DNA from: Alphaproteobacteria bacterium UBA7488
GTDB taxonomy: Bacteria > Pseudomonadota > Alphaproteobacteria > CAAHEQ01 > UBA3637
Length of the DNA: 10,970 nt
Direction of reading: 5' to 3'
Assembly: GCA_002477185.1 (NCBI GenBank)
Contig: DLOI01000045.1
Coordinates: 4,833-15,802 of the forward strand
Position numbers and translations under genes: made by a program. Below the pieces are notes generated by a model. It worked only from the letters and a program-made list of their open reading frames with translations. It did not search any database and was not told where the DNA came from. Shown one piece after another: positions 1 through 6,720 of this stretch (the first letter of the stretch is position 1; each line of letters opens with the position of its first letter).

Positions 1-6
1 AATCAT

Positions 7-762
7 ATGCAGTTAACTAAACCATGCTTTTCTATGTATGCTGAAGATTTCGGTTTGTTAAAACAATATCTTTCGGCTGAAGATATAATCGATATGTTAA
101 CAGCACTTCAAGATTTGTGTATTTTTGGAGAAAGTGAATATCGGCCGAAAACTCAGAAACAACAATATTGTTGGGATAAATTAAAGAAGAAATTTGATGT
201 TGATTTGGTACTTTACAGAACCAGTGTTGAGAATGGTAAAAAGGGTGGTCGACCCAAAAAAGATAACCCCGATAATAACCCTAAAGAAACCTGTGATAAA
301 ACCCGTAATAAAACCTGTGAGGAAACACACTTGACACTTGACACTTGTCTACCTGACTCTTGTAATAAATCCTCATTAAATTCGGATTTATCAGCCGAGG
401 TTGCAAACAGATTAGCGGATTTGATAACCCAAAAGAAAGCGATTAAAATACATGCACGGCAAAAAACAACTTGGGCTAAAGAGATTGACCTTTTGCAAAA
501 GCGAGATGGCGTTTGTGATGAGCGTATCAAAAAAGCAATTGGATGGTACGAAAAAAATGCCGGCGGCCAATATGTACCCGTGATTGAATCTGGAAAGGCA
601 TTTAGAGAAAAATTTATAAAACTTGAAGACGCCATCAAACGTTCTTGTGAATCTGCCGAAAGCGAGAGATACATCCGCCATGGCATAGAATATCGTGGGC
701 AGGAGGCCATGTATTGGAAATCTGTCGATGCGGACAGGGAGGCTTATAATGGCAGAGCTTAA
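7..762 (+). CDS. Phage replication initiator / replisome organiser-like protein
   Basis: This 251-residue protein has the build of phage replication initiators: a folded N-terminal domain (about residues 1-70), the motif NGKKGGRPKK at 76-85, a polar low-complexity linker (about 86-130), and a basic helical C-terminal domain with an AIGWYEKN segment near 177-184. The family assignment rests on this layout and on the helicase gene directly downstream; I see no catalytic motif. The frame is open to the left edge, so the true start may lie before the window; ATG at 7 is only the first start visible. The last 14 bases overlap the helicase start, as in an operon. The linker DNA carries tandem repeats that may be origin iterons. 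It probably binds the origin and recruits the helicase. A helicase loader or another DNA-binding role is possible. Confidence 0.6.
   Translation: MQLTKPCFSMYAEDFGLLKQYLSAEDIIDMLTALQDLCIFGESEYRPKTQKQQYCWDKLKKKFDVDLVLYRTSVENGKKGGRPKKDNPDNNPKETCDKTRNKTCEETHLTLDTCLPDSCNKSSLNSDLSAEVANRLADLITQKKAIKIHARQKTTWAKEIDLLQKRDGVCDERIKKAIGWYEKNAGGQYVPVIESGKAFREKFIKLEDAIKRSCESAESERYIRHGIEYRGQEAMYWKSVDADREAYNGRA
287..391. other. Candidate phage replication origin inside the initiator gene
   Basis: The linker-coding DNA holds a cluster of repeats: AAACCTGTGA at 287-296 and again at 311-320 (24-base period), three perfect tandem copies of ACACTTG at 327-347, and an 8-bp inverted repeat ATAAATCC (365-372) / GGATTTAT (384-391) around an AT-rich 11-base loop. 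Iterons followed by an AT-rich stretch within the initiator's own gene is the arrangement known from phage lambda ori in gene O. The repeats are seen directly; the origin role is inference. They could also be chance repeats in a fast-evolving linker. Confidence 0.4.
327..347 (+). repeat. Three tandem 7-bp repeats (ACACTTG)
   Basis: Three exact head-to-tail copies of ACACTTG occupy 327-333, 334-340 and 341-347. The array is 21 bases, so it keeps the reading frame of the initiator gene and encodes part of its linker near residues 108-113. Its regularity fits an iteron-like binding site. Confidence 0.75.
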
Positions 763-2026
763 TTTACTTGAGGCCGAACAAGTTGTATTATCATACGTGC
801 TTAATCGTCCTGAATCTTTTTACGAATGTGCAAGCTTAACGGCGGATAATTTTTTAAATCCGGCAAACAAAAGAATTTTCAACGTAATGCTTGAACTTAA
901 AAATCAAGGAAAAGACGTTATATTGCCAAGTATTTTAGAAGCGGTTGACGATAGCTTGAAAGAATATACGGCCAAGTTATTTTCTGCGACGGCTGTAACC
1001 AAACCAACCTTTTTGATGCATGTAAAATATTTGCAAGATAAGACAAACCGGCTGAATGTCATTCAAAAGCTTAAAGACATTGTTGAAGCAAGCGAAGATT
1101 CGAACTTTGACATTTACAAAAGCTTGTCGAATATTGAAATTGCCAAGACGGTCGATGAAAAACGTGATTTTAGAACTTCCGTTTTGATGAAGCTTGAAAA
1201 CAAAATCAAAAATGGCGGCAAGACTGATAATATTTTAACAGGTATTGCTGATTTAGACGATGTTGTCGGCGGATTTGCCAAAGGCGGATTTTATGTGATT
1301 GCGGGGCGGTCGAGCATGGGTAAATCGGCCTTTATGACCTCGATATGTGAAAGGCTCGAAAAAAATCATAAAATCGGGATTATTTCGTTGGAAATGACCG
1401 GAGAGGAAATTTTTGGGCGGATGGGCAGTGTGCGTGCTCACATCCCTTATTGGGTGATAGAAAAGGGCAAAGCGTCAGCGGCGCAGTTTGATGCGTTTGC
1501 CGGTGCCGTGCATAGTCTTAAAAACATTTTTTTAACCGATAAGGGGGGCTTAAGCGGGTTTGAAGTGTTGGCGCAAATACGGCGGTTTGTTGCGACGAAT
1601 AAATGCGATATAGTCTTTATCGACCATTTGGGGATAATCGAGTTTGATGATAAGTTGAACCGCGCTCACGCCATTGGGAAGGTAACGGCAGCACTTAAAT
1701 CCTTGGCCAAAGAGTTGGATATCCCGGTAGTGTCACTTTGTCAAGTTAACCGCGGTGTTGAAGGCAAAGAATCCAAGCGGCCGAGATTATCCGATTTACG
1801 TGATTCGGGTCGGATAGAGGAAGATGCCGATTGTGTCGTGTTTTTATATCGTCCCGAATATTATAATCCAACCAGAAACAGTAAAGACGCTGAATCGGCG
1901 GAGTTGATAATTTCCAAAAACCGCAACGGAGAGTGCCGTATCGTTGAATGTACTTTTAATGGGCCCTTTATGATGTTTACGGATAAAAAAGAACAAGCAC
2001 AAGGAGGTTTTAATGATGTCGATTGA
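749..2026 (+). CDS. dnaB: Replicative DNA helicase, DnaB family
   Basis: The 425-residue product is a DnaB-type hexameric replicative helicase that unwinds DNA at the phage fork. The N-terminal DnaB domain is seen from about 6 to 95. The RecA-like C-terminal domain has Walker A GRSSMGKS (186-193), SLEMTGEE (213-220) with the expected glutamate, Walker B IVFID (288-292), the CQVNRGVE segment (331-338) and the family signature RPRLSDLRDSGRIEEDADC (344-362). The length is slightly below the usual 440-470 residues. I chose ATG at 749 rather than the in-frame ATG at 695: it has AGGGAGG at 736-742 and the protein then begins right at the conserved domain. It overlaps the initiator gene by 14 bases, implying translational coupling in one replication operon. 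Fully intact. Confidence 0.93.
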   Translation: MAELNLLEAEQVVLSYVLNRPESFYECASLTADNFLNPANKRIFNVMLELKNQGKDVILPSILEAVDDSLKEYTAKLFSATAVTKPTFLMHVKYLQDKTNRLNVIQKLKDIVEASEDSNFDIYKSLSNIEIAKTVDEKRDFRTSVLMKLENKIKNGGKTDNILTGIADLDDVVGGFAKGGFYVIAGRSSMGKSAFMTSICERLEKNHKIGIISLEMTGEEIFGRMGSVRAHIPYWVIEKGKASAAQFDAFAGAVHSLKNIFLTDKGGLSGFEVLAQIRRFVATNKCDIVFIDHLGIIEFDDKLNRAHAIGKVTAALKSLAKELDIPVVSLCQVNRGVEGKESKRPRLSDLRDSGRIEEDADCVVFLYRPEYYNPTRNSKDAESAELIISKNRNGECRIVECTFNGPFMMFTDKKEQAQGGFNDVD

Positions 2027-2168
2027 TTTTAATTTACATGAATTTTGGGCAGCTTACAAAGACAAAAAAGAAAAGTATGGCCTTTTGGATGGTTGGTGTG
2101 AGGATTATAGCACAACCATGGATAAAATTGCACAAGAATTGTACGACGAGTTCGGCATTTGGATTTAG
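2013..2168 (+). CDS. Small hypothetical protein (51 aa) downstream of the helicase
   Basis: A 51-residue frame begins with two consecutive ATG codons (2013 and 2016) preceded by a very strong ribosome site, AAGGAGG at 2001-2007. It overlaps the end of the helicase gene by 14 bases, the same overlap seen between the two upstream genes. The protein is acidic and aromatic-rich (MSIDFNLHEFW at the start, DEFGIWI at the end), with no membrane segment and no motif I recognise. The ribosome site and spacing are the main evidence that it is real. It may be a small helicase partner or a regulator, but its function is unknown. Confidence 0.65.
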   Translation: MMSIDFNLHEFWAAYKDKKEKYGLLDGWCEDYSTTMDKIAQELYDEFGIWI

Positions 2169-2343
2169 GGCAATCCTTTTTAAACATTTGTTGAGAGTTA
2201 AAAAAATAGTGTGGTTGTCTCATTTGGCGTAAAAAAAATCATAATAAAACACTTTTGATAATGCCAGATGAAATGTTTAAACAAAGAAAAAAGCAATATG
2301 AGATAAAATACCGTATGAGCTTAAAATAAAGGAAAAAATTAAG

Positions 2344-2724
2344 ATGAAAGAGCAAAGCAGAACATTGAAAGAAATTGAAGAAATCATTCGCAGAGCCATT
2401 TGGACAGACAGGAAATTGCCCAAAGTGGGTTTATATTATCCCAAATCACCGCTTGGCAAAATGATGGCAATTGACGATGCCAGCCGGTCATTGGAAGACA
2501 TTTTGGAAGACATTCCTTTTCGTGAACGCCCGACCAAAGAGGATATTGATAATTGGGAAACGGTTATGTTTGTTTGGTTGCCTTTATTAGAACCGATGGC
2601 GCGTGATATAGTTGTGAAGCGGTGCTCCGGCATGGGATGGAAACGGTTGGCATTTGAATATAAAAAATCAATTGTTACTCTCAGAAAAAAATGGAGAGAT
2701 GCTTTGAGAATCTTGGTTGAATAA
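2344..2724 (+). CDS. DUF6362-like small phage protein with C-terminal helix-turn-helix
   Basis: This 126-residue protein is preceded by AAAGGA at 2328-2333. Its N-terminal half (about 1-60) is charged and helical. The second half (about 68-122) contains WETVMFVWLPLLEP followed by RDIVVKRCSGMGWKRLAFEY and a basic recognition-helix-like stretch (108-119, SIVTLRKKWRDA). This resembles DUF6362 proteins of alphaproteobacterial phages, whose C-terminus looks like sigma-70 region 4. I infer a DNA-binding regulator, possibly of late genes, since it lies between replication and packaging modules. The last 57 bases of the gene are also the antisense end of the minus-strand NTPase gene. The family call is from memory of the motif pattern, not from a search. 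Confidence 0.55.
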   Translation: MKEQSRTLKEIEEIIRRAIWTDRKLPKVGLYYPKSPLGKMMAIDDASRSLEDILEDIPFRERPTKEDIDNWETVMFVWLPLLEPMARDIVVKRCSGMGWKRLAFEYKKSIVTLRKKWRDALRILVE

Positions 2725-3987
2725 ATTTATACATTTGACTTGTACCATGTAATCTTTGACTACCTGCTCATTTTCAGAAATGATATATGATACAGCAGCA
2801 ATTCCTTCATATATATTAGTTTCCCTGTTATAATTGAAACATTTAAATTCTTCAAATTTTGTTTTCATATCTTCTGGAATCGGAGAGAGTTTTATTTTTT
2901 TAGAAGATTCAAGGTTATGAAAACAAGAAATTAATGAGGTTAAATTGTTATTAAACAAGCGGGGAGCGTCTTCAAATAAAACTTTATCGTATTCGTATAG
3001 GCATGTAAGAAAAATTAAAAGTTCAAGCAAGATGATTTCATTTGATAATGCTTTAAATAGTAAAAATATTTTATCAAAAACTTGTTTTTGTTTTCGAGGG
3101 GTAAAACCAAATAAATAACTGTAAACCGTAAATGAAATTTTTGCTATATCAGATACAATTATTTTGTTGTAATTAGAATAATGACTTCCATAATAAGAAT
3201 AAATATCTAATCTTTTGTGCTCTCTTAGCTCATCTATTATTGACGTAAAGTTTGAGGTATCAAACAAAACGGCTGCAAACTTTTTTGTATCAGGCGTTGG
3301 TAAAGAAAATGAATAATCAATAAATTTACGAATATATCCATCGAAATTAGTTGTTCCGTAAAGGGTTTTAACTGAATCTTTAAGTTGTTGTTCATCAATT
3401 GCTAACACAAAAACAACATTGTCAATATTAAAAAAATGTTTGATTGTTTCTAACACATTGACAGCATAATCGGGACGACAGCGATCTAGTTCATCAATAA
3501 TGAGGACAAGGGGTTTTTGTTGTTCCTTTTTGATCAGATCTTCTAATTCTTTCTTAAAATTCGAAATGGCTTCTTTTCTTCGTTGATAGTCGTATTTTAA
3601 ATGCCCTGTAATTAAATGTTTATACATCTCAATACCTTTAGAAGGATCAATGTTAACCATTTGCGCATTGAAAGACAATGTACTTAAAACCGAAATGCCT
3701 AAATTTTTAAGTTTTGTCGTAAGCTTGGGGTAACTATTTGAAATCTCGCAAATCAAAGGAATGAGTGGCTCTGGGTAAAAATCGTTTTCCCAAGCATTGT
3801 AGTAGATGCAAGTGGTTTTTGAATCAAGGACATTTTTTAGCTTACCACAAAAGAACGTTTTCCCTATACCAAATGGAGCTGTAACACTGAAAACTGTTGA
3901 TTTGTCAGTTTTAAGAATTATATTAGCCAAACTTTGAACGAGTGGTTTTATGTTTAAATAGTCATCGTGAAATGTATCTTGTGTCAT
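2668..3987 (-). CDS. KAP-family P-loop NTPase, candidate phage-exclusion gene
   Basis: The 439-residue protein shows hallmarks of KAP NTPases (the group that includes T7 PifA-interfering and other membrane-associated ATPases): Walker A APFGIGKT (37-44, with alanine in place of the first glycine), the family motif YNAWENDFYPEPLIPL (63-78), Walker B LVLIIDELDRCRPDY (160-174) and VVFVLAIDEQQL (191-202), a KAP-typical segment. Many KAP proteins carry transmembrane helices between Walker A and B; here that segment has only a weak hydrophobic patch (97-105), so it may be soluble. One hydrophobic helix lies near 317-330. Start ATG has AAAGGAG (3994-4000) six bases away, and a good promoter lies upstream. 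It is the only minus-strand gene, is AT-richer than the helicase gene, and sits between phage modules, which suggests acquired cargo. An antiphage or exclusion role is inference. Confidence 0.8.
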   Translation of the reverse strand: MTQDTFHDDYLNIKPLVQSLANIILKTDKSTVFSVTAPFGIGKTFFCGKLKNVLDSKTTCIYYNAWENDFYPEPLIPLICEISNSYPKLTTKLKNLGISVLSTLSFNAQMVNIDPSKGIEMYKHLITGHLKYDYQRRKEAISNFKKELEDLIKKEQQKPLVLIIDELDRCRPDYAVNVLETIKHFFNIDNVVFVLAIDEQQLKDSVKTLYGTTNFDGYIRKFIDYSFSLPTPDTKKFAAVLFDTSNFTSIIDELREHKRLDIYSYYGSHYSNYNKIIVSDIAKISFTVYSYLFGFTPRKQKQVFDKIFLLFKALSNEIILLELLIFLTCLYEYDKVLFEDAPRLFNNNLTSLISCFHNLESSKKIKLSPIPEDMKTKFEEFKCFNYNRETNIYEGIAAVSYIISENEQVVKDYMVQVKCINLFNQDSQSISPFFSESNN

Positions 3988-4013
3988 GAGTGTCTCCTTT
4001 AAACTTTAAAAGA

Positions 4014-4041
4014 AGTATAGCAAATTATGTAATAGGTTCAA
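4014..4041 (-). promoter_or_regulatory. Sigma-70-type promoter of the KAP NTPase gene
   Basis: On the minus strand, TTGAAC (4036-4041) and TATACT (4014-4019) are separated by 16 bases, close to the sigma-70 consensus. Transcription would begin near 4007, leaving a leader of about 20 bases with the ribosome site. This gives the gene its own expression, independent of phage operons. Confidence 0.65.
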
Positions 4042-4056
4042 GGAAATAGTTTCCTT
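4040..4056. repeat. Inverted repeat overlapping the KAP promoter -35 box
   Basis: AAGGAAA (4040-4046) and TTTCCTT (4050-4056) form a perfect 7-bp inverted repeat around TAG. It overlaps the last two bases of the -35 hexamer and covers the DNA just upstream, where a repressor or activator could act. On the + strand it is followed by a T run, so a weak terminator for + strand transcription is the alternative. Confidence 0.45.
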
Positions 4057-4107
4057 TTTTTTCCATTTTTTTCTATTTTAGGGTTTTTATTTTTTCATAA
4101 AATACGC

Positions 4108-4124
4108 TATAATTTCATTATAAT
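4108..4124 (+). promoter_or_regulatory. Two TATAAT boxes upstream of terS
   Basis: Two perfect TATAAT hexamers lie at 4108-4113 and 4119-4124, 11 bases apart. The first also forms a perfect 6-bp inverted repeat with ATTATA at 4117-4122 around TTC, flanked by ACGC (4104-4107) and GCGT (4127-4130). No good -35 box is visible at 16-18 bases, so an activator would probably be needed if these are promoters for the packaging genes. Confidence 0.35.
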
Positions 4125-4189
4125 CGGCGTTTTGTGTTTATCAGTTTAGTCTCCCCCAGATAAGGGATATTCATGAAATGCCGGTTTTT
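4125..4189 (+). ncRNA. Candidate structured RNA or leader hairpin before terS
   Basis: CGGCGTTTTGTG (4125-4136) can pair with CATGAAATGCCG (4172-4183) over 12 bp with three G-U pairs, closing a 35-base loop that itself can pair TTTATC (4137-4142) with GATAAG (4159-4164). A U-rich tract (4185-4194) follows. With the TATAAT boxes just upstream this could be a short terminated RNA, a structured leader of the packaging operon, or a terminase recognition site. No known RNA family is recognised. Confidence 0.3.
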
Positions 4190-4206
4190 GTTTTATCTTT
4201 TGTTTT

Positions 4207-4238
4207 AAGTCTTTAAATTAACTTTAAAGGCTTTTTTT
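4207..4238 (+). terminator. Terminator-like hairpin abutting terS
   Basis: AAGTCTTTAAA (4207-4217) pairs with TTTAAAGGCTT (4223-4233), one wobble pair, around TTAAC, followed by a run of T to 4238. The hairpin contains the only ribosome-site-like bases near terS (AAAGG, 4226-4230), so it could limit both transcription into terS and its translation. Confidence 0.5.
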
Positions 4239-4248
4239 ATGAGTCAAT

Positions 4249-4623
4249 ATGTTAACGCCAAAGAATGAAAAGTTTTGTCAGAATATCATCACAGGGATGA
4301 GCGGTACGGATGCATATCGTAACGCGTATAATTGCCAAAATACAAAAGATAATGTCATTTATGTTAGGGCATGCGAATTGCTAAAAAAACCTGAGGTTGC
4401 CATCCGTATTGATGAATTGCGACAAGCTGTTGCCCAAAAATCGCAAATAACGGCTCTTGATTTAATTGAACAATTGGAAGAAGCACGCCAAAGCGCGATG
4501 GAAGCCGGACAATCCAGTGCTGCTGTCAGTGCCATTATGGGTAAGGCTAAATTATTGGGGTTGGGGGCAGAAAATATTAATATCAAACCTCCTAAAATCG
4601 AACTGGTTAAATTTGTTGAATAA
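4249..4623 (+). CDS. terS: Terminase small subunit, Terminase_2 family
   Basis: This 124-residue protein is the DNA-recognition subunit of the phage packaging terminase. The N-terminus MLTPKNEKFCQNIITGMSG, then DAYRNAYNC (21-29), is the usual Terminase_2 HTH layout, followed by RACELLKKPEVAIRIDELRQ (40-59) and a helical oligomerisation region to about 105. It binds viral DNA and hands it to the large subunit, whose gene starts two bases after this stop. The start is odd: the only ribosome-site-like AAAGG (4226-4230) is 18 bases from ATG 4249 but 8 bases from an out-of-frame ATG at 4239. That one opens a 9-codon frame ending at 4268 inside terS. The homologous protein begins at 4249, so the 4239 frame may be a coupling leader. 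Confidence 0.85.
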   Translation: MLTPKNEKFCQNIITGMSGTDAYRNAYNCQNTKDNVIYVRACELLKKPEVAIRIDELRQAVAQKSQITALDLIEQLEEARQSAMEAGQSSAAVSAIMGKAKLLGLGAENINIKPPKIELVKFVE

Positions 4624-4625
4624 AA

Positions 4626-5894
4626 ATGGCACTTATTAAGAAATGTTTCAAACCGATATTTGAAAATACCTATCGGTATTTAATATATAAAGGAGGTCGC
4701 GGGTCAGGCAAATCATGGGGGATAGCCGACAGCTTGTTAATTATGGCACGTATGCAAACGGCGCGCATTTTATGTACACGGCAATTTCAGACGAGCATTA
4801 AAAAATCCAGTTATAAGTTGTTAGTTGACCGCATTAAGCATTTTGGATTCACGGATTTTAAGGTAAGCAAGGAAAATATTGTCAATTTGATTACCGGATC
4901 CGAATTTATTTTCTCCGGTTTGTCGGATATTACCGGAACGGATGAATCGCTTAAATCCATTGAAGGCATTACACATTGTTGGGTTGAAGAAGCTCATAAG
5001 GTCAGTTTGGCATCTTGGCGTTTGTTGACGCCATCCATTCGTGGTAAAAACAGCAAAATTATTATCAGTTATAATCCAAACAGCGACGTTGATCCGGTTC
5101 ATCAAGAATTTATTGTTCATCAAAAGCCAAGAACGTTTATTTGTCATATTAATTATTTAGATAACAAGTTTTGCCCGAAAGAATTGGTAGAAGAGGCCGA
5201 AGCGCTTAAGGTTTCCAAACCTGACGAATATGCCCATATTTGGCTTGGGCAGTTAAAAGACACATCCAAAACATCTGTTGTTAAATATTTTTCAAAAGAC
5301 AATATTGATGGGCGCATTACCTATAATGAAACATTGCCATTGCATCTATCAATGGATTTTAACGTTGACCCGATGATGTGGGTGGTGTCTCATCAGACTA
5401 AAGACAAAATATTCGTGTTGGATGAAATCGTCATTGAAAATTGCACGACAAAAGAGGCAGCCCAAGAGTTTTTACGCCGTTACCCCAACCATAAAGCACA
5501 AATTATTTTAAATGGCGATGCCAGTGGTAATTATCGCAAGACACAAAGCAAATATACTGATTATGCAATTGTGCGCAATATATTAGGACAATATGGATAT
5601 ACTGTTCAGGTGGAAATCAGGCGGTTTAACCCGCCGATTCAACATAGAGTCCATGCCTTTAATCAGCTGGTTTTAGGCAATGACGGCATCAGGCGGTGGT
5701 TTTGTCATCCGCGCTGTAAATGGCTGATTGATAATATAAAAAATTTAAAGTATAAAGAGGGAACGGGTCTTATTGATTTGCCAAGCCCGAGTAAGATTTT
5801 GGCTGATAGGGATTTAAAATTTCAGGGTCATATTTTTGATGCGGCAAGTTATCAAGCAGAGTTTTACCATCCGATTAGTGTGAAAAGCAAATGA
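4626..5894 (+). CDS. terL: Terminase large subunit, PBSX/Terminase_3 type
   Basis: The 422-residue protein is the packaging motor: an ATPase that pumps DNA through the portal and a nuclease that cuts concatemers. The ATPase domain has Walker A GGRGSGKS (23-30), Walker B CWVEEAH (118-124) and the coupling-type segment SYNPNSDVDPVH (148-159). The nuclease domain shows three acidic sites in a Terminase_3C arrangement: MDFNVDP (243-249), NGDASG (296-301) and FDAASY (404-409). The length is normal for the family and the gene is intact. It starts two bases after terS with no visible ribosome site, so translation is probably coupled. In most phages the portal gene follows closely; here about 2.5 kb of other DNA intervenes. 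Confidence 0.93.
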   Translation: MALIKKCFKPIFENTYRYLIYKGGRGSGKSWGIADSLLIMARMQTARILCTRQFQTSIKKSSYKLLVDRIKHFGFTDFKVSKENIVNLITGSEFIFSGLSDITGTDESLKSIEGITHCWVEEAHKVSLASWRLLTPSIRGKNSKIIISYNPNSDVDPVHQEFIVHQKPRTFICHINYLDNKFCPKELVEEAEALKVSKPDEYAHIWLGQLKDTSKTSVVKYFSKDNIDGRITYNETLPLHLSMDFNVDPMMWVVSHQTKDKIFVLDEIVIENCTTKEAAQEFLRRYPNHKAQIILNGDASGNYRKTQSKYTDYAIVRNILGQYGYTVQVEIRRFNPPIQHRVHAFNQLVLGNDGIRRWFCHPRCKWLIDNIKNLKYKEGTGLIDLPSPSKILADRDLKFQGHIFDAASYQAEFYHPISVKSK

Positions 5895-5910
5895 GTTTTC
5901 ATTCGAATGA

Positions 5911-5938
5911 TGTGCATCTTGAATGCATAAGGTTTTTT
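5911..5938 (+). terminator. Possible weak terminator after terL
   Basis: TGTGCAT (5911-5917) pairs with ATGCATA (5923-5929), one wobble pair, around a 5-base loop, followed after three bases by six T (5933-5938). It lies 17 bases past the terL stop. The stem is AT-rich and the T run is offset, so strength is doubtful. Confidence 0.35.
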
Positions 5939-6038
5939 AATTTGTACGATTCGATATTCGGCAATTTTGTTGTTGGGTAAATCAATGTCCAACTGTTTTG
6001 TGCAAGTGGATTATGAAGCATCTTGATTTAAGGGCGTG

Positions 6039-6047
6039 TGGTATAAT
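6039..6047 (+). promoter_or_regulatory. Extended -10 promoter of the Tlde1-like gene
   Basis: TGGTATAAT at 6039-6047 is a perfect extended -10 element (TGn plus TATAAT). No good -35 box lies at normal spacing, which extended -10 promoters tolerate. It is 60 bases before the start of the next gene and gives the accessory cassette its own transcription. Confidence 0.5.
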
Positions 6048-6107
6048 GCCAATTTATCTTGAGTGTTTTGCAATGAAAAATGTAGAAAGCAAAAGGGAAT
6101 TTTTTAG

Positions 6108-6671
6108 ATGGATAATGTTAAATTAGATGATGAGCAAAGCGAAATCATAAATCGCATATTGGCGCAAATCAATTTAAACCCTCAGATAAATGAACCGGCA
6201 CGCCATTATATTTTTGATGGCGACACGTTCGCCGAATATAAAGGGATTGACCAAACAAATGTATGGCCTGCCATGTCGGGGTTCCCGGATAAGCAAAATA
6301 TAAAATACCAATTTGCACCAAATGGACCGATGCCATCTGGCAGGTACTATTTTAACAAAAAAAATATTGAATTTAAAGATGACGCGGATTGGTATGATCG
6401 GTATTTGGGATGGGCTCGTCCATGGCAACGTTATCGCGATTCTTGGGGTGATTATCGCATACCATTAAAACCGGCTAATTGGTATCAAATGCGTGGGCGT
6501 GGCGGCATTTTCGCTCATGGTGGTAAAGAATTTACCTCGGCTGGTTGTCTTGATTTAACCGATTCGGGCATGAATGATTTTGTTCAAAAGATTCGTTCTT
6601 ATCCCCAAGATGATTATATCATTGATGTGCGTTACCCATTCGGACGAGATTTTAAATGGCAGAAAAAATAG
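6108..6671 (+). CDS. Tlde1/DUF2778-like L,D-transpeptidase-fold protein
   Basis: The 187-residue protein carries a motif set resembling DUF2778 (Tlde1) enzymes: PMPSGRYYF (74-82), WGDYRIPL (113-120), and FAHGGKEFTSAGCLDL (135-150), with candidate catalytic His137 and Cys147 in the HGG...SxGC pattern of L,D-transpeptidase-type folds. Known Tlde1 proteins act on peptidoglycan stem peptides in the periplasm. No signal peptide or membrane segment is visible, so export would need another route, for example phage lysis or a membrane partner. ATG 6108 has AAGGGA (6093-6098) nine bases upstream. Small membrane proteins follow directly. It could be an effector, a lysis enzyme or a wall-modifying exclusion factor; I cannot tell which. 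The match is from motif recall. Confidence 0.55.
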   Translation: MDNVKLDDEQSEIINRILAQINLNPQINEPARHYIFDGDTFAEYKGIDQTNVWPAMSGFPDKQNIKYQFAPNGPMPSGRYYFNKKNIEFKDDADWYDRYLGWARPWQRYRDSWGDYRIPLKPANWYQMRGRGGIFAHGGKEFTSAGCLDLTDSGMNDFVQKIRSYPQDDYIIDVRYPFGRDFKWQKK

Positions 6672-6720
6672 ATTGAATTTGCCTTCTTGCTTTGTTATCA
6701 TAAATTGAAAGGAAGAGAGC

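Noticed and set aside
213..710. 165-codon minus-strand frame within the initiator gene
   Set aside because: It lies wholly antisense to a supported gene, has no convincing ribosome site or recognisable motif, and its composition is typical of a shadow frame.
2023..2232. 69-codon + strand frame after the helicase gene
   Set aside because: It overlaps the 51-residue frame at 2013-2168, which has the strong AAGGAGG site at correct spacing; this one does not.
2261..2329. 22-codon frame (MPDEMFKQRKKQY...) before the DUF6362-like gene
   Set aside because: No ribosome site, too short, and no recognisable feature.
4821..5147. 108-codon minus-strand frame within terL
   Set aside because: Antisense shadow of the terminase ATPase domain; no motif or ribosome site.
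6073..6126. 17-codon frame (MKNVESKREFF...) before the Tlde1-like gene
   Set aside because: No ribosome site of its own, and it overlaps the start of a gene with a good AAGGGA site.
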